A stretch of 64,000 nt of DNA from Starkeya sp. ORNL1 (GCF_012971745.1 NZ_CP048834.1:1-64000), one strand, 5' to 3'. Shown: positions 36,794 through 46,055, counted from the first letter of the stretch. The notes: generated by a model from the letters alone, not told the origin. Numbers and translations: made by a program.

Positions 36794-37597
36794 ATGAGCT
36801 GGTTCGGGACGGATGTGCGCCATCTCATCTTCTGGGGCGTCGTCCTCCTGGCCATCTGGGCGCTTGCCGCCTATTTCCTGCTGCCCATCGGCTGGACCCA
36901 TCATCAGCGCCAGCCGCGTCTTGCCGCCGTGCCGATGGTCACGCGAACCAAGCAGGGCATTGCCGGCGATCCGATCAATGTCGGGCTTGTCGGCACCGAA
37001 GAAGACGTCATCCGGGCGATGCATGCGGCGGGCTGGATGCCGGCGGACCCGGTGACGCTGAAGTCCAGCATCGCCATCGTCGGCTCGGTGCTGCTCGACC
37101 GGCCCGATCCGCAGGCGCCGGTGAGCCCGCTTTATTACGATCGTCGCGTCGAGGATCTCGCCTTCGAGAAGGAGATCGGCCGCAGTGCCGACCGGCGCGA
37201 CCATGTGCGCTTCTGGAAGGTGCTGGATCAGGGCGAGGAGGGGCGGCCGGTCTGGCTCGGTGCGGCGACCTATGACCGCGGCGTCGGCCTCAGCCATTAT
37301 ACCGGGCAAGTGACGCATCATATCGGGCCGGATGTCGATGCGGTGCGCGCGCTGCTGATCGACGATCTCAAGACGGCGAAGATGGTCGAGGCGATCTACG
37401 AGGTCACCGGCGTCGGCCCGACCATCAATGGCCGCAATGGCGGCGGTGATCGCTATTACACCGACGGCGAGGTCTGGATCGCCCGGCTCGTCGCGGGCGG
37501 CAAGGCCAATCCCGATCCGCCGCAGATGCTGCCGCCGCCGCCGTTCGTTGCGGCCAAGGACGCCATCTGGCAGGGCATCGCCAATCTGGCCAATTAA
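36794..37597 (+). CDS. LssY C-terminal domain membrane protein
   Basis: This 267-residue protein has one N-terminal membrane span (residues 11-31, LIFWGVVLLAIWALAAYFLL) and an LssY-C domain: PINVGLVGTEEDVIRAMHAAGW near 60-80, PLYYDRRVEDLAFEK, and RDHVRFWK...WLGAATYDRGVGLS later. LssY was named from a Legionella type I secretion locus; the domain's role is unknown. It starts 2 bp after the metH stop, so it is probably translated from the same message, an unexplained link to methionine synthesis. Confidence 0.85.
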   Translation: MSWFGTDVRHLIFWGVVLLAIWALAAYFLLPIGWTHHQRQPRLAAVPMVTRTKQGIAGDPINVGLVGTEEDVIRAMHAAGWMPADPVTLKSSIAIVGSVLLDRPDPQAPVSPLYYDRRVEDLAFEKEIGRSADRRDHVRFWKVLDQGEEGRPVWLGAATYDRGVGLSHYTGQVTHHIGPDVDAVRALLIDDLKTAKMVEAIYEVTGVGPTINGRNGGGDRYYTDGEVWIARLVAGGKANPDPPQMLPPPPFVAAKDAIWQGIANLAN

Positions 37598-37607
37598 TCG
37601 GAGGAGC

Positions 37608-38876
37608 TCACTCCGCGGCGATGGCGCGCTCCAGGAACCGGGCGATGTTCAGCGTGGCCTTGTCGCGGCCGAAGCGGCCGACCACCTGGACGCCCACGGG
37701 CAGGCCCTTGGCGCCGCGCAGGCCGGCGACGTTCACGCAGGGCGCGCCGAGCAGGGTCCAGAGCCGGTTGAACACCGGCGAGCCGGTCGAGCCCAGGCCT
37801 TCAGGCGCCTCGCCGGTGGCGGAGAAGGTGAGCACGGCGTCGAAATTGGCAAAGGCGTCGGCCGCCGCATGGCGCGCACGCCGGGCGGTGCGGCGGGCCT
37901 CGTCATAATGCTCGGGCGAGACACCACGGGCGGCGTCGAGATAGTCGCGCAGCACAGGCGAGAGGCGCTCGCGATGGCGGTCATATTCGTCGGCCAGCGC
38001 CAGCGCCACCTCATAGGACTGGATGATGTTGTGCGCGGCGTCTGCCGCTTCCACCTCTGGTGGCAGGATCTGGCCGAGCACGCGGGCACCGCGACGCTCG
38101 GCAGCGCGCGCGGCTTCATCAAGCGCGGCATGGGCGTCGGCCGTCGCCTGTTCGGCTCGCGCGGTGATGACGAAGGCGAGGCGCGGCGGCTGGCCGGCAT
38201 CGCGCAGGTCGAAATCGCGCCCGGTAATGGCGCCGGCGGCGAAGGCAAGGTCGGCGACGCGGGCGGCGAACAGGCCGAGCGTGTCGAGCGACCAGGAGAA
38301 TGCCTTGACGCCAATGGTCGGCAGCAGCTTGTAGGACGCCTTGTAGCCGGCGACGCCGCAAAATGAGGCTGGCCGGATCACCGAGCCACCGGTCTGGGTA
38401 CCGATCGCCAGCGGCAGCATGCCGGCCGCCACCGCCGCCGCCGAGCCCGCCGATGAGCCGCCCGGTGTGTGGCCGGCATGGTGCGGGTTGCGGGTGAGCG
38501 CAGGGTTCATGAAGGCGAACTCGGTGGTCGCGGTCTTGCCCGCGATCAGTCCGCCGGCATGGGCCAGCATGCGCACGATGGCGGCGTCGGACGCCGGCCG
38601 GTGGCCGTCATAGATGGCTGAGCCGCGTGCGGTGGGGAAATCGGCGGTATCGATGATGTCCTTGACACCGACCGGCAGGCCGGCGAGCCGGCCATCGGCA
38701 AGGCCCGGCGCGCGTGCCGCCTGACGCAGCGCGTCGAGATCGATCGCGGCGAAGGCGCCGATCTCGGCCTCGCGCGCGGCGATGGTATCGGCGCAGCGAT
38801 CGGCGATGTCGGCAGGGGAGAGCCGCCCGGAGCGGACGGCCTCGGCCAAAGCAAGGGCTGAGAGCATCTCGGTCAT
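37608..38876 (-). CDS. Amidase signature family protein
   Basis: This 422-residue hydrolase belongs to the amidase signature family. The Ser-cisSer-Lys triad is visible in VGVKDIIDTADFPTA (Lys near 76) and the Gly/Ser-rich PGGSSAGSAAAVAAGMLPLA, with the nucleophile in GTQTGGSVIRPASFCG. It may hydrolyse an aliphatic or aromatic amide in the cytoplasm. ATG 38876 (MTEMLSALALAEAVRSGRLS) matches typical family starts. The neighbouring gene reads away, so it is monocistronic. The substrate is unknown. Confidence 0.92.
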   Translation of the reverse strand: MTEMLSALALAEAVRSGRLSPADIADRCADTIAAREAEIGAFAAIDLDALRQAARAPGLADGRLAGLPVGVKDIIDTADFPTARGSAIYDGHRPASDAAIVRMLAHAGGLIAGKTATTEFAFMNPALTRNPHHAGHTPGGSSAGSAAAVAAGMLPLAIGTQTGGSVIRPASFCGVAGYKASYKLLPTIGVKAFSWSLDTLGLFAARVADLAFAAGAITGRDFDLRDAGQPPRLAFVITARAEQATADAHAALDEAARAAERRGARVLGQILPPEVEAADAAHNIIQSYEVALALADEYDRHRERLSPVLRDYLDAARGVSPEHYDEARRTARRARHAAADAFANFDAVLTFSATGEAPEGLGSTGSPVFNRLWTLLGAPCVNVAGLRGAKGLPVGVQVVGRFGRDKATLNIARFLERAIAAE

Positions 38877-39058
38877 GGTTCGGCTCTCGCATGCGCCGGG
38901 CCGGCTGGCAAGGGCCAGCGGATCACGTCGCGGTTCCCGCTGCCGATACCGTGGCGTTGGTAACGCAGTCTGATGAATTGCTTCAGCTAAATGCGTTTGA
39001 GCCCTTGCACCGCCCACGCTAAGCGCGGATCGTTGGTTCTCCTTCGGGGCGCGTGCGC

Positions 39059-39907
39059 ATGAATATCCTCTCCATCCAGTCCTGGGTCGCCTACGGCCAT
39101 GTCGGCAATGCATCGGCGATGTTCCCGATGCAGCGGCTCGGCCATGAGGTGTGGGCGATCCATACCGTGCAGTTCTCCAACCACACCGGCTACGGCGCAT
39201 GGCGCGGCCAGGTGTTCGACGCCAATCTGATCCGCGAGCTGGTCGGCGGCATGGAAGACCGCAATGTGCTGCCGCGCTGCGATGGCGTGCTCTCCGGCTA
39301 TATGGGCGCGGCGGAGATCGGCGACGCCATCCTCGACACGGTCGGGCGGGTGAAGGCGGCGAACCGCGACGCGCATTATTGCTGCGATCCGGTGATCGGC
39401 GATGTCGGCCGCGGCATCTTCGTGCGGCCGGGCATCCCGGAATTCATGCGCGACAAGGCGGTGCCGGCGGCGGACCTGATCACGCCCAACCAGTTCGAAC
39501 TGGAATATTTGTCCGGCCGTACCACGGCGACGCTCACCGATGCGATCGCTGCCTGCGACCAGGTGCACGCCACCGGCCCGCGTGTCATCCTCGTCACCAG
39601 CCTGCACACCGAGGACACCCCGGCCGACGCCATCGACCTGATGGCCTCCGGCCCGGACGGGCGCTACCTGGTGCGCACGCCGAAGCTCGACATTTCGGTG
39701 AACGGAGCGGGCGACGCCATCGCCGCTCTGTTCTTCGTGCACTGGAAAACCACGCATTCCACGGCCGAAGCGCTCTCCAAGGCAGCGTCATCGGCCTATG
39801 GTTTGCTTGCACGAACAGCAGCGGCCGGTTCGCGGGAGATTCTCACCGTGGCGGCCCAGGATGAATTCGTCTCGCCGTCGCGTATCTTCACTCCGGAGAA
39901 GCTCTGA
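39059..39907 (+). CDS. pdxY: Pyridoxal kinase PdxY
   Basis: This 282-residue ribokinase-fold enzyme phosphorylates pyridoxal to pyridoxal-5'-phosphate in the salvage pathway. Motifs include ILSIQSWVAYGHVGNASAMFPMQRLG at the start, YMGAAEIGDAILDTV, DPVIGDVGRGIFV, TPNQFELEYLSG and NGAGDAIAALF with the catalytic Asp. ATG 39059 is preferred over an in-frame GTG six bases upstream. It heads a compact pdxY-phzF-Nudix operon (gap of 5 bp, then a one-base overlap). Confidence 0.93.
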   Translation: MNILSIQSWVAYGHVGNASAMFPMQRLGHEVWAIHTVQFSNHTGYGAWRGQVFDANLIRELVGGMEDRNVLPRCDGVLSGYMGAAEIGDAILDTVGRVKAANRDAHYCCDPVIGDVGRGIFVRPGIPEFMRDKAVPAADLITPNQFELEYLSGRTTATLTDAIAACDQVHATGPRVILVTSLHTEDTPADAIDLMASGPDGRYLVRTPKLDISVNGAGDAIAALFFVHWKTTHSTAEALSKAASSAYGLLARTAAAGSREILTVAAQDEFVSPSRIFTPEKL

Positions 39908-39912
39908 CCCCC

Positions 39913-40821
39913 ATGGCCACCGCGACCCCCCGCCGCTTCGTCACGCTCGACGTCTTCACCGACCGCGCTCTGGCCGGCAATCCGCTGGCGGTGGTGCTGG
40001 ACGCGGAGGGGCTCGATAGCAACCAGATGCAAGCCATCGCCCGCGAGTTCAATTTGTCCGAATCGGTGTTCGTGGTGAAGCCGACGGATGAGTTCAACCG
40101 CGCCCGGCTGCGCATCTTCACCATCAATCACGAGCTGCCGTTCGCCGGCCATCCGACGGTCGGCGCCGCCGTGCTGCTCGCCACGCTCGACAAGGTGTCG
40201 ACCAGCACCGACTTCGTCGTGGAGGAGGGGGTAGGGCCCGTGCCTTGCCATGTCACGGTGAAGGGCCCGCGCTTCGGCAATGCCACCTTCGCGGTGCCGC
40301 GCCTGCCGGAGATCCTGGAAGAGGAGCCGATGACCGTTGAGGCCTGCGCACAGGCGCTGGGCCTCGACAAATCCGACATCGGCTTCGACGGCTACACGCC
40401 GGTGGTGGCATCCGCCGGCGTGCCCTTCGTCTGTATCCCGCTGGCCTCGCGCTCGGCGCTGGCGCGCATCAGCCCGAGCGCCGGACGGCTGATCGCGACC
40501 TTCGGCGGCGCGGCGGATTCCGTCTATGTGTTCTGCCGTGACGAGGACGGCGAGGGCGACCTGCGTGCCCGCATGTTCGCGGCGAACATGGGCATCGACG
40601 AGGACCCGGCCACCGGCTCGGCGGCGGCCTCGCTGGCGGCGGTGCTGATGGCGGGCGAGAAACCCGACGACGGCTTCCACGCCTTCGACATCCTGCAGGG
40701 CGTCGAGATGGGGCGCCCCAGCCTGGTGCGGCTCGGGCTCGAAGTGGCGGGCGGCGCGCTGATCGGCGTCACCATCGGCGGCGGCGCGGTGATCGTCTCC
40801 GAAGGCACGATCCATATCTGA
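39913..40821 (+). CDS. PhzF family isomerase/epimerase
   Basis: This 302-residue protein belongs to the PhzF family of diaminopimelate-epimerase-like fold proteins. Visible features are DVFTDRALAGNPLAVVLDA, NLSESVFV with the catalytic-type Glu, ELPFAGHPTVGAA and the late DEDPATGSAAASLAAVLM. Family members isomerise small metabolites; true phenazine biosynthesis is unlikely since no phz genes are near. Located 5 bp after pdxY and overlapping the Nudix gene by one base. Confidence 0.92.
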   Translation: MATATPRRFVTLDVFTDRALAGNPLAVVLDAEGLDSNQMQAIAREFNLSESVFVVKPTDEFNRARLRIFTINHELPFAGHPTVGAAVLLATLDKVSTSTDFVVEEGVGPVPCHVTVKGPRFGNATFAVPRLPEILEEEPMTVEACAQALGLDKSDIGFDGYTPVVASAGVPFVCIPLASRSALARISPSAGRLIATFGGAADSVYVFCRDEDGEGDLRARMFAANMGIDEDPATGSAAASLAAVLMAGEKPDDGFHAFDILQGVEMGRPSLVRLGLEVAGGALIGVTIGGGAVIVSEGTIHI

Positions 40822-41543
40822 TGCCTGCCGAGGACGAAGCGACAGTCCGGCCGCTGCGCGCATTGGAGATGGTGCGCGAAGCGGAGCCATGGGCGTTCGC
40901 CGAGGTCAATCGTCCCGCCATCGACGCGCATTTCGCCGCCCTGAAGGCCGAGAAGCCGGGCCTGTGGAACGGCCGGGTGCTGCTGCTGGCGCGCCATGAG
41001 GTGACCGATGGCGTGATGCGGGGCGCCTACCGGGAGACCGACTTCGCCTCGTTCATGTGGTGGCGCGACACCGGCTTTCCCGATCCCATCATGCGCAATG
41101 CCTTCGCCATGGGGGCGCTGCGCGGCACTGACGGCGGCTTCGTGCTGGGGCGAATGGCGGGCTGGACCGCCAATGCCGGGCGCGTCTATTTCGCCGCCGG
41201 CACGCCGGATCCTGAGGATGTCACCGCCACCGGAGCGGTCGACCTCGATGGCAGCGTCATGCGCGAGCTTGCCGAGGAGACCGGGCTCGGCGCGGGCGAC
41301 GTGACGGCGGCGCCCGGCTGGCAGGCGGTGTTCATTGGCCCACGCATTGCCCTGATGCGGCCGCTGGTGGCGCAGCTCGATGCGGTGGAACTGGCCGAGC
41401 GCATCCGTGCGCATCTGGCCCGCGAGGAGCGTCCGGAACTCGACGACGTCGTGATCGCCCGCGGGCCACAGGATATCAGCGAGGCGATGCCGCCCTTCAT
41501 CCGCGCCTATCTGACCGCGGTTTGGGGCGGTCTGACCGATTGA
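40821..41543 (+). CDS. Nudix-superfamily hydrolase-like protein
   Basis: This 240-residue protein has a partly conserved Nudix box: MRELAEETGLG near residue 150 keeps the R-E-x-x-E-E-x-G core, but the usual Glu eight residues before the Arg is replaced by Val and the leading Gly is displaced. Long N-terminal part (1-120) without motifs. It could be a diverged nucleoside-diphosphate-X hydrolase, but activity is not assured. The ATG overlaps the phzF stop (TGATG), so the operon continues through it. Confidence 0.75.
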   Translation: MPAEDEATVRPLRALEMVREAEPWAFAEVNRPAIDAHFAALKAEKPGLWNGRVLLLARHEVTDGVMRGAYRETDFASFMWWRDTGFPDPIMRNAFAMGALRGTDGGFVLGRMAGWTANAGRVYFAAGTPDPEDVTATGAVDLDGSVMRELAEETGLGAGDVTAAPGWQAVFIGPRIALMRPLVAQLDAVELAERIRAHLAREERPELDDVVIARGPQDISEAMPPFIRAYLTAVWGGLTD

Positions 41544-41601
41544 TGCCACACCATTGAACTTCATTCGCGATGCCGCGTCGTCCGGGCGGCGCGGCTTCGC
41601 G

Positions 41602-41717
41602 AGAGCATTTTCCGCAAGAGTTGAATGACTTCTGCGATGAGAAAATGCTCCAGGCTATTGAATCTAGAGCACTTTCCTGTCGTTCGGGTGATTCCATCCG
41701 AACGGAAAGGGCTCTGG
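41602..41717 (+). repeat. Intergenic repeat family A, copy 2
   Basis: This copy aligns over its full length with 7331-7450 in the opposite orientation (AGAGCATTTTCCGCAAGAGT, then ATTGAATCTAGAGCACT), but its second hairpin has decayed arms. It ends 3 bp before the GGAGG ribosome-binding site of the next gene. Confidence 0.75.
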
Positions 41718-41732
41718 TGTGGAGGAATGAAC

Positions 41733-42764
41733 ATGGTGCGCGGCCCGTCTCGATCGCTGCCGCTTTTCTCGTCGGCGGCGATCGGCCGACGCGAGGTGCT
41801 CGCGCTCGGTGCTGGCGCGCTGGCGCTGGGTGCGATAGGTCGCCCGGCCTTCGCCGCGAAGGCGATCAAGGTCTCGGCGATCTATACGCTGGCGCTCGAT
41901 CTGCCCTGGATATCGCGCATCCACAAGGCGCTGAAGGCCGCGGAGGCACGCGGCGACATCACCTATATCTTCTCCGAGAAGGTCGGCAGCACCGACTATG
42001 AAGGGGTGATCCGGCACTATTCGCAGGAGGGCGCCGAGCTGATCGTCGGCGACGTGTTCGCCGTCGAGCGTCCGGCGCGCAAAGTGGCGGCGGATTATCC
42101 GAAGACCGCCTATCTGATGGGCTCCTCGCTCGGCCCCACCAAGCCGAACTTCGCGGTGTTCGACGATTTCATCCATGAGCCGTCCTACCTTGCCGGGATG
42201 GTGGCCGGGCAGGTGACGACATCGAACGTCATCGGGCTGGTCGGCGGCTATCCGATCCCGGAGGTAAATCGGCTGATGCAGGCCTTCATGGCCGGCGCGA
42301 CGTCAGTGAATCCGCAAGCGAAGTTCGCCATTGCCTTCATCAATGGCTGGAACGACCCGGAGAAAGCCAAAGAGGCGGCGATTGCCCAGATCGACAAGGG
42401 CGCGGACGTGCTCTACGCCGAGCGTCCCGGCGTTGCCGAGGCCGCCAAGGAACGGCGCGTGAAGGCCGTTGGCAACATCGTCGACACCGCCGCGCAGTAT
42501 CCCGGCACGATCATTGCGTCCGCGCTTTGGCACATGGAGCCGACCATCGACACGGCGATCGGGCGGTTGGCGGATGGCAGCTTCGCGGCGGCCGACTACG
42601 GCCCCTACAGCTACATGGCCGAGGGCGGTGCCAGCCTCGCGCAGCTCGATCCCAAGCTGGTGCCGAAGGAAGTGATCGACGAGGTGCTGGCCAAGGAAAA
42701 GGAGATCAAGGGCGGCGTCTTTCGCGTGACCCTGAACGAGACAGAGCCGACGCCGACCTTGTGA
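41733..42764 (+). CDS. BMP-family substrate-binding protein with Tat leader
   Basis: This 343-residue periplasmic protein belongs to the BMP/PnrA-type binding-protein family of nucleoside and nucleobase ABC importers. The Tat leader is GRREVLALGAGALALG at 18-33, followed by ARPAFAA-like cleavage sequence. The mature part has VGSTDYEGVIRHYSQEGAELIVGDVF and NVIGLVGGYPIPEVNRLMQAFMAGA. ATG 41733 is chosen over 41727 because GGAGG lies seven bases before it. No ATPase or permease gene is adjacent; the next gene is a cytosine-deaminase-like enzyme. Confidence 0.88.
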   Translation: MVRGPSRSLPLFSSAAIGRREVLALGAGALALGAIGRPAFAAKAIKVSAIYTLALDLPWISRIHKALKAAEARGDITYIFSEKVGSTDYEGVIRHYSQEGAELIVGDVFAVERPARKVAADYPKTAYLMGSSLGPTKPNFAVFDDFIHEPSYLAGMVAGQVTTSNVIGLVGGYPIPEVNRLMQAFMAGATSVNPQAKFAIAFINGWNDPEKAKEAAIAQIDKGADVLYAERPGVAEAAKERRVKAVGNIVDTAAQYPGTIIASALWHMEPTIDTAIGRLADGSFAAADYGPYSYMAEGGASLAQLDPKLVPKEVIDEVLAKEKEIKGGVFRVTLNETEPTPTL

Positions 42765-42845
42765 GAATTGGACTCTTATTCCTTCTCCCCAACGGGAAGA
42801 GAGGGACGCCGACCAGACGCCTCAAGTACGAGACAAAGGATCCCA

Positions 42846-44138
42846 ATGAGCTTCGACCTGCTGCTGCGCAACGCCAACTTGCCCGACGGGCGGACCGGCA
42901 TCGATATCGCCTGCGAAGGCGGCAAGATCCTCGGGGTCGAACCGAACATCGAGGGCGAGGCGGGGCAGGTGATCGAGGCGGATGGGCGGCTGGTCGCGCC
43001 GCCGTTCGTCGATCCGCATTTCCACATGGACGCGACGCTCTCGCTCGGGCACCCGCGGCTGAACGAGTCCGGCACGCTGCTCGAGGGCATCGCGTTGTGG
43101 GGCGAACTGAAGCCGCTGCTGACCCATGAAGCCGTGGCCGAGCGCGCGCTCAGCTATTGCGACCTTGCGGTCAGCCAGGGGCTGCTCGCCATCCGCAGCC
43201 ATGTCGACATTTGCGATGACCGGCTGCTGGCGGTGGAAGCTCTGCTCGATGTGAAAAACCGGGTGAAGGACTATCTCGACCTTCAGCTCGTCGCCTTTCC
43301 GCAGGACGGCTATTGCCGTTCACCGAACGCTGTCGCCAATCTCGGGCGCGCGCTCGACATGGGCGTCGAGGTGGTGGGCGGCATTCCGCATTTCGAGCGC
43401 ACCATGGCGGACGGCGCTGCGTCCCTGAAGGCGCTGTGCGAGATCGCGGCGGCGCGCGGCCTGATGGTCGATATCCATTGCGACGAGAGTGACGATCCGC
43501 TGTCGCGGCACATCGAGACGCTGGCCTATGAGACGCAGCGGCTCGGCTTGCAGGGCAGGGTGGCGGGCTCGCACCTCACCTCGATGCATTCGATGGACAA
43601 TTACTACGCCTCGACGCTGATCGATCTGATCGCCGAGGCGGATGTGCAGGCCATTCCCAACCCGCTGATCAACATCACGCTGCAGGGCCGCTACGACACT
43701 TATCCGAAGCGTCGCGGCATGACGCGGGTGCCGGAATTGCGCGCGGCCGGCGTGAATATCGGCTTCGGGCACGACTGCGTCATGGACCCCTGGTATCCGC
43801 TCGGCTCGGGCGATGCGCTCGAAGTGGCGCACATGGCGCTGCATGTCGCGATGATGACCTCACGCGAGGCCATGCGCTGGTGCTTCGACGCGGTGACGGT
43901 CAATCCGGCGAAGATCATGGGGCTTGAGGGCTACGGCCTGGAGCCCGGCTGCAATGCCGATTTCGTCGTGCTGCAGGCCGCCGATCCGATCGAGGCGATC
44001 CGCCTGAAGGCGCCGCGGCTGTTCGTGGTCCGGCGCGGCAAGGTGATCGCCGAGGGCACGCCGCGCGTCTCGGCGCTCGATCTGCCGGGGCGGCCGGAGT
44101 TGGTCGACCCGAGCGCCTATGCGCCGCGGGTGGGGTAG
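42846..44138 (+). CDS. Cytosine deaminase-like amidohydrolase
   Basis: This 430-residue amidohydrolase resembles bacterial cytosine deaminase (CodA type). Metal and catalytic motifs include the HxH in DPHFHMDATL, DIHCDESDDPLSRHIETLA with the metal-binding His, and the late GHDCVMDPWYPLGSGD with the metal-binding Asp. It probably deaminates cytosine or a related heterocycle in the cytoplasm. ATG 42846 begins MSFDLLLRNANLPDG. A BMP-type binding protein lies 81 bp upstream, so uptake and deamination of a nucleobase is a reasonable pairing. Confidence 0.88.
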   Translation: MSFDLLLRNANLPDGRTGIDIACEGGKILGVEPNIEGEAGQVIEADGRLVAPPFVDPHFHMDATLSLGHPRLNESGTLLEGIALWGELKPLLTHEAVAERALSYCDLAVSQGLLAIRSHVDICDDRLLAVEALLDVKNRVKDYLDLQLVAFPQDGYCRSPNAVANLGRALDMGVEVVGGIPHFERTMADGAASLKALCEIAAARGLMVDIHCDESDDPLSRHIETLAYETQRLGLQGRVAGSHLTSMHSMDNYYASTLIDLIAEADVQAIPNPLINITLQGRYDTYPKRRGMTRVPELRAAGVNIGFGHDCVMDPWYPLGSGDALEVAHMALHVAMMTSREAMRWCFDAVTVNPAKIMGLEGYGLEPGCNADFVVLQAADPIEAIRLKAPRLFVVRRGKVIAEGTPRVSALDLPGRPELVDPSAYAPRVG

Positions 44139-44153
44139 GGGGTGCACGGCGTG

Positions 44154-44268
44154 AGCATCCTTCGAGGCCGCCTGCGGCGGCACCTCAGGATGAGGTTCAT
44201 CTCATTAAATGCGCCTCATCCTGAGGTGCTCGGGCACCGCCCGAGCCTCGAAGGATGTTGGAACAGAA
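44154..44268. repeat. Palindromic intergenic repeat, family C, copy 2
   Basis: AGCATCCTTCGAGGCC opens the element and GCCTCGAAGGATGTTGGAACA closes it, with inner CACCTCAGGATGA arms around a short AT-rich loop. It lies between convergent genes. Copy 1 is at 28336-28470. Confidence 0.75.
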
Positions 44269-44275
44269 GGGCGCC

Positions 44276-45091
44276 CTAACGCCCCGGCAGCACCAGCACG
44301 GTCGGCTTGGTCGGCAGCGTGGCGCGCGAGAGCACGATGGTCGGGCCGGGATTGCGCATCACCTCGTAATTCTTGTCGAGCACGCCGAGGAAGCGCTCCA
44401 GCGTGCCCTCGTTGAAATAGTGCATCGGGATCACCAGCGGCGATTCCAGCGATTTCAGCACCTCCATCATGCCCTCGACATCGAGCGTGTAGCTGCCGTC
44501 GACCGGCGCCAGCACCACGTCGATGCGGCCGAGTATGGCGAGATCGTCGGCGGTGAGCGTGTGGTGCAGGTGGCCGAGATGGGCGATGCACAGGTCTGCG
44601 GCGCGGAAGATGAAGATGGAATTGCCGTTCTTGATGGTGCCGCCCTGCCAGTCGCGGATATTGGTCGACAGGCTGCCGATCCACAGGTCGCCGACCTGAA
44701 GGTTGGTGTGGACGGGCGAGCGGTCCTCGCTCCAGCCCTTCAGCACATATTCGATGCCGGGATCCGGGTTCAGCGAATAGTGCGTCGAGTGCGCGCGGTT
44801 CATGGTGGCGACGCGCGGCACGATACTGGGGCGGACATAGTCGTTGTAGTCGGTCGCCACCGTGACCCCGCCGGCGGTCTCGATCAGGAAGGTGGAGTGG
44901 CCGATATAGGTCAGGCTCACCTGGTTGGGGTCGAGCGCACTGGCCTTGAAGGCGGCTGGGATGAGCCGCGGCGGCGCCTCCGCCACCATCTTGGGACAGC
45001 GCTCCGCCTCGGCGCGGGCGCCTGGGGCGAAGGCGACTGCGAACAGCAGCGCGAGGGCAAACGGCGTCAGAAAGGCCGGGATTCGCACCAT
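44276..45091 (-). CDS. Exported metallo-beta-lactamase-fold hydrolase, UlaG-like
   Basis: This 271-residue protein has a signal peptide (FLTPFALALLFAVAFAPGARA) and a metallo-beta-lactamase fold of the UlaG-like branch: VSLTYIGHSTFLIETAGG near 60-77, then MNRAHSTHYS in place of the usual HxHxDH, IAHLGHLHH and DVVLAPVDG. The late IPMHYFNEG segment carries another His. Substrate unknown; acts in the periplasm. ATG 45091 follows GCGGAGCTG. An upstream TTG is also in frame but unlikely. Confidence 0.85.
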   Translation of the reverse strand: MVRIPAFLTPFALALLFAVAFAPGARAEAERCPKMVAEAPPRLIPAAFKASALDPNQVSLTYIGHSTFLIETAGGVTVATDYNDYVRPSIVPRVATMNRAHSTHYSLNPDPGIEYVLKGWSEDRSPVHTNLQVGDLWIGSLSTNIRDWQGGTIKNGNSIFIFRAADLCIAHLGHLHHTLTADDLAILGRIDVVLAPVDGSYTLDVEGMMEVLKSLESPLVIPMHYFNEGTLERFLGVLDKNYEVMRNPGPTIVLSRATLPTKPTVLVLPGR

Positions 45092-45186
45092 CAAACAGCT
45101 CCGCAGCGGGACCGCAGGGCAAATGGTCGGCGATGCGGCGAGGATGCGCGAGTAACGATTTCGCGTGCTTTGCCGTCCCCACCCGT

Positions 45187-45292
45187 CGTCATCCCGGCCG
45201 AAGCAAAGCGAAGAGCCGGGATCGCAGGAAAGTCAGGCGCACTCTCGGCGCGCGATCCCGGCTCTCCGGCTACGCCTCCGGCCGGGATGACG
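45187..45292. repeat. Palindromic intergenic repeat, family D
   Basis: CGTCATCCCGGCCG at the left and CGGCCGGGATGACG at the right form an inverted repeat with further nested pairs (AGCCGGGATCG/CGATCCCGGCT). Only one copy is in the window. It lies between two leftward metallo-beta-lactamase-fold genes. Confidence 0.65.
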
Positions 45293-45303
45293 ACTCCTAG
45301 GGG

Positions 45304-45942
45304 TCAGCCTTTCAGGAACGGGTTCGTCACCTTCTCCATGCCGATGTTCGTAGCATTGCCGTGGCCCGGCAGGATGGTGAAGGCGTCGCCCAGGGTGAGC
45401 AGCTTGGTCTTGATGCCCTGGACCAGCAGCGCGCCGTCGCCATAAGGGAAATCGCTGCGGCCGACCGAGCGCTGGAACAGCGTGTCGCCCACGATGGCGA
45501 TGAAATTGTCCTTGTTCACCAGCACGATATGTCCCGGCGTGTGGCCCGGCACCTGCAGCACCTCGAACGGCAGGCCGGCAATGTCGACGCTGTCGCCCTC
45601 ATTGAGCCAGCGGCCAGGGGTCACCACCCGGCCGGGAATGCCGGTGCGCAGGCCGTCCGCAGGCAGGTTGTCGAGCAGGAACTTGTCGGCCTCGTTAGGC
45701 CCCTCGACCGGGATGTTCAGCGTCTCGGCGAGTTCGGCAGCGCCGCCGGCATGGTCGATATGGCCGTGGGTGAGCACAATCTTCTCGGCCGTGACCTCGA
45801 GTTCCTCCAGCGCGGCGAGGATGTTGGGCAAGTCGCCGCCGGGATCGATTACCGCGCCGCGTTTCGTCGTCTCGTCCCAGACGATGGAGCAGTTCTGCTG
45901 GAACGGGGTGACGGGAACGATGGCGATCTTCAGTTCTGGCAT
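45304..45942 (-). CDS. Metallo-beta-lactamase-fold hydrolase, glyoxalase II-like
   Basis: This 212-residue cytoplasmic protein has the metal motif [11 protein letters not shown] (THxHxDH) at about residues 55-65, then [26 protein letters not shown] and LPGHGN, the order expected for glyoxalase II/YcbL-type hydrolases. It opens [19 protein letters not shown], also typical. Likely cleaves thioesters such as glutathione conjugates. ATG 45942 follows GAGGAG; longer frames lack similarity. The divergent neighbour is lepA. Confidence 0.9.
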   Translation of the reverse strand: MPELKIAIVPVTPFQQNCSIVWDETTKRGAVIDPGGDLPNILAALEELEVTAEKIVLTHGHIDHAGGAAELAETLNIPVEGPNEADKFLLDNLPADGLRTGIPGRVVTPGRWLNEGDSVDIAGLPFEVLQVPGHTPGHIVLVNKDNFIAIVGDTLFQRSVGRSDFPYGDGALLVQGIKTKLLTLGDAFTILPGHGNATNIGMEKVTNPFLKG

Positions 45943-46055
45943 GTCATCTCCTCGGCTGGGCGGGCGGAGATTGGGGGATCGGGAGGGCTCCCGCAAGATG
46001 CCGCTTCGCAAGCCGCGCCTTGTGGCACCGCAACGCCGATGCTATCCCGCGCGGC

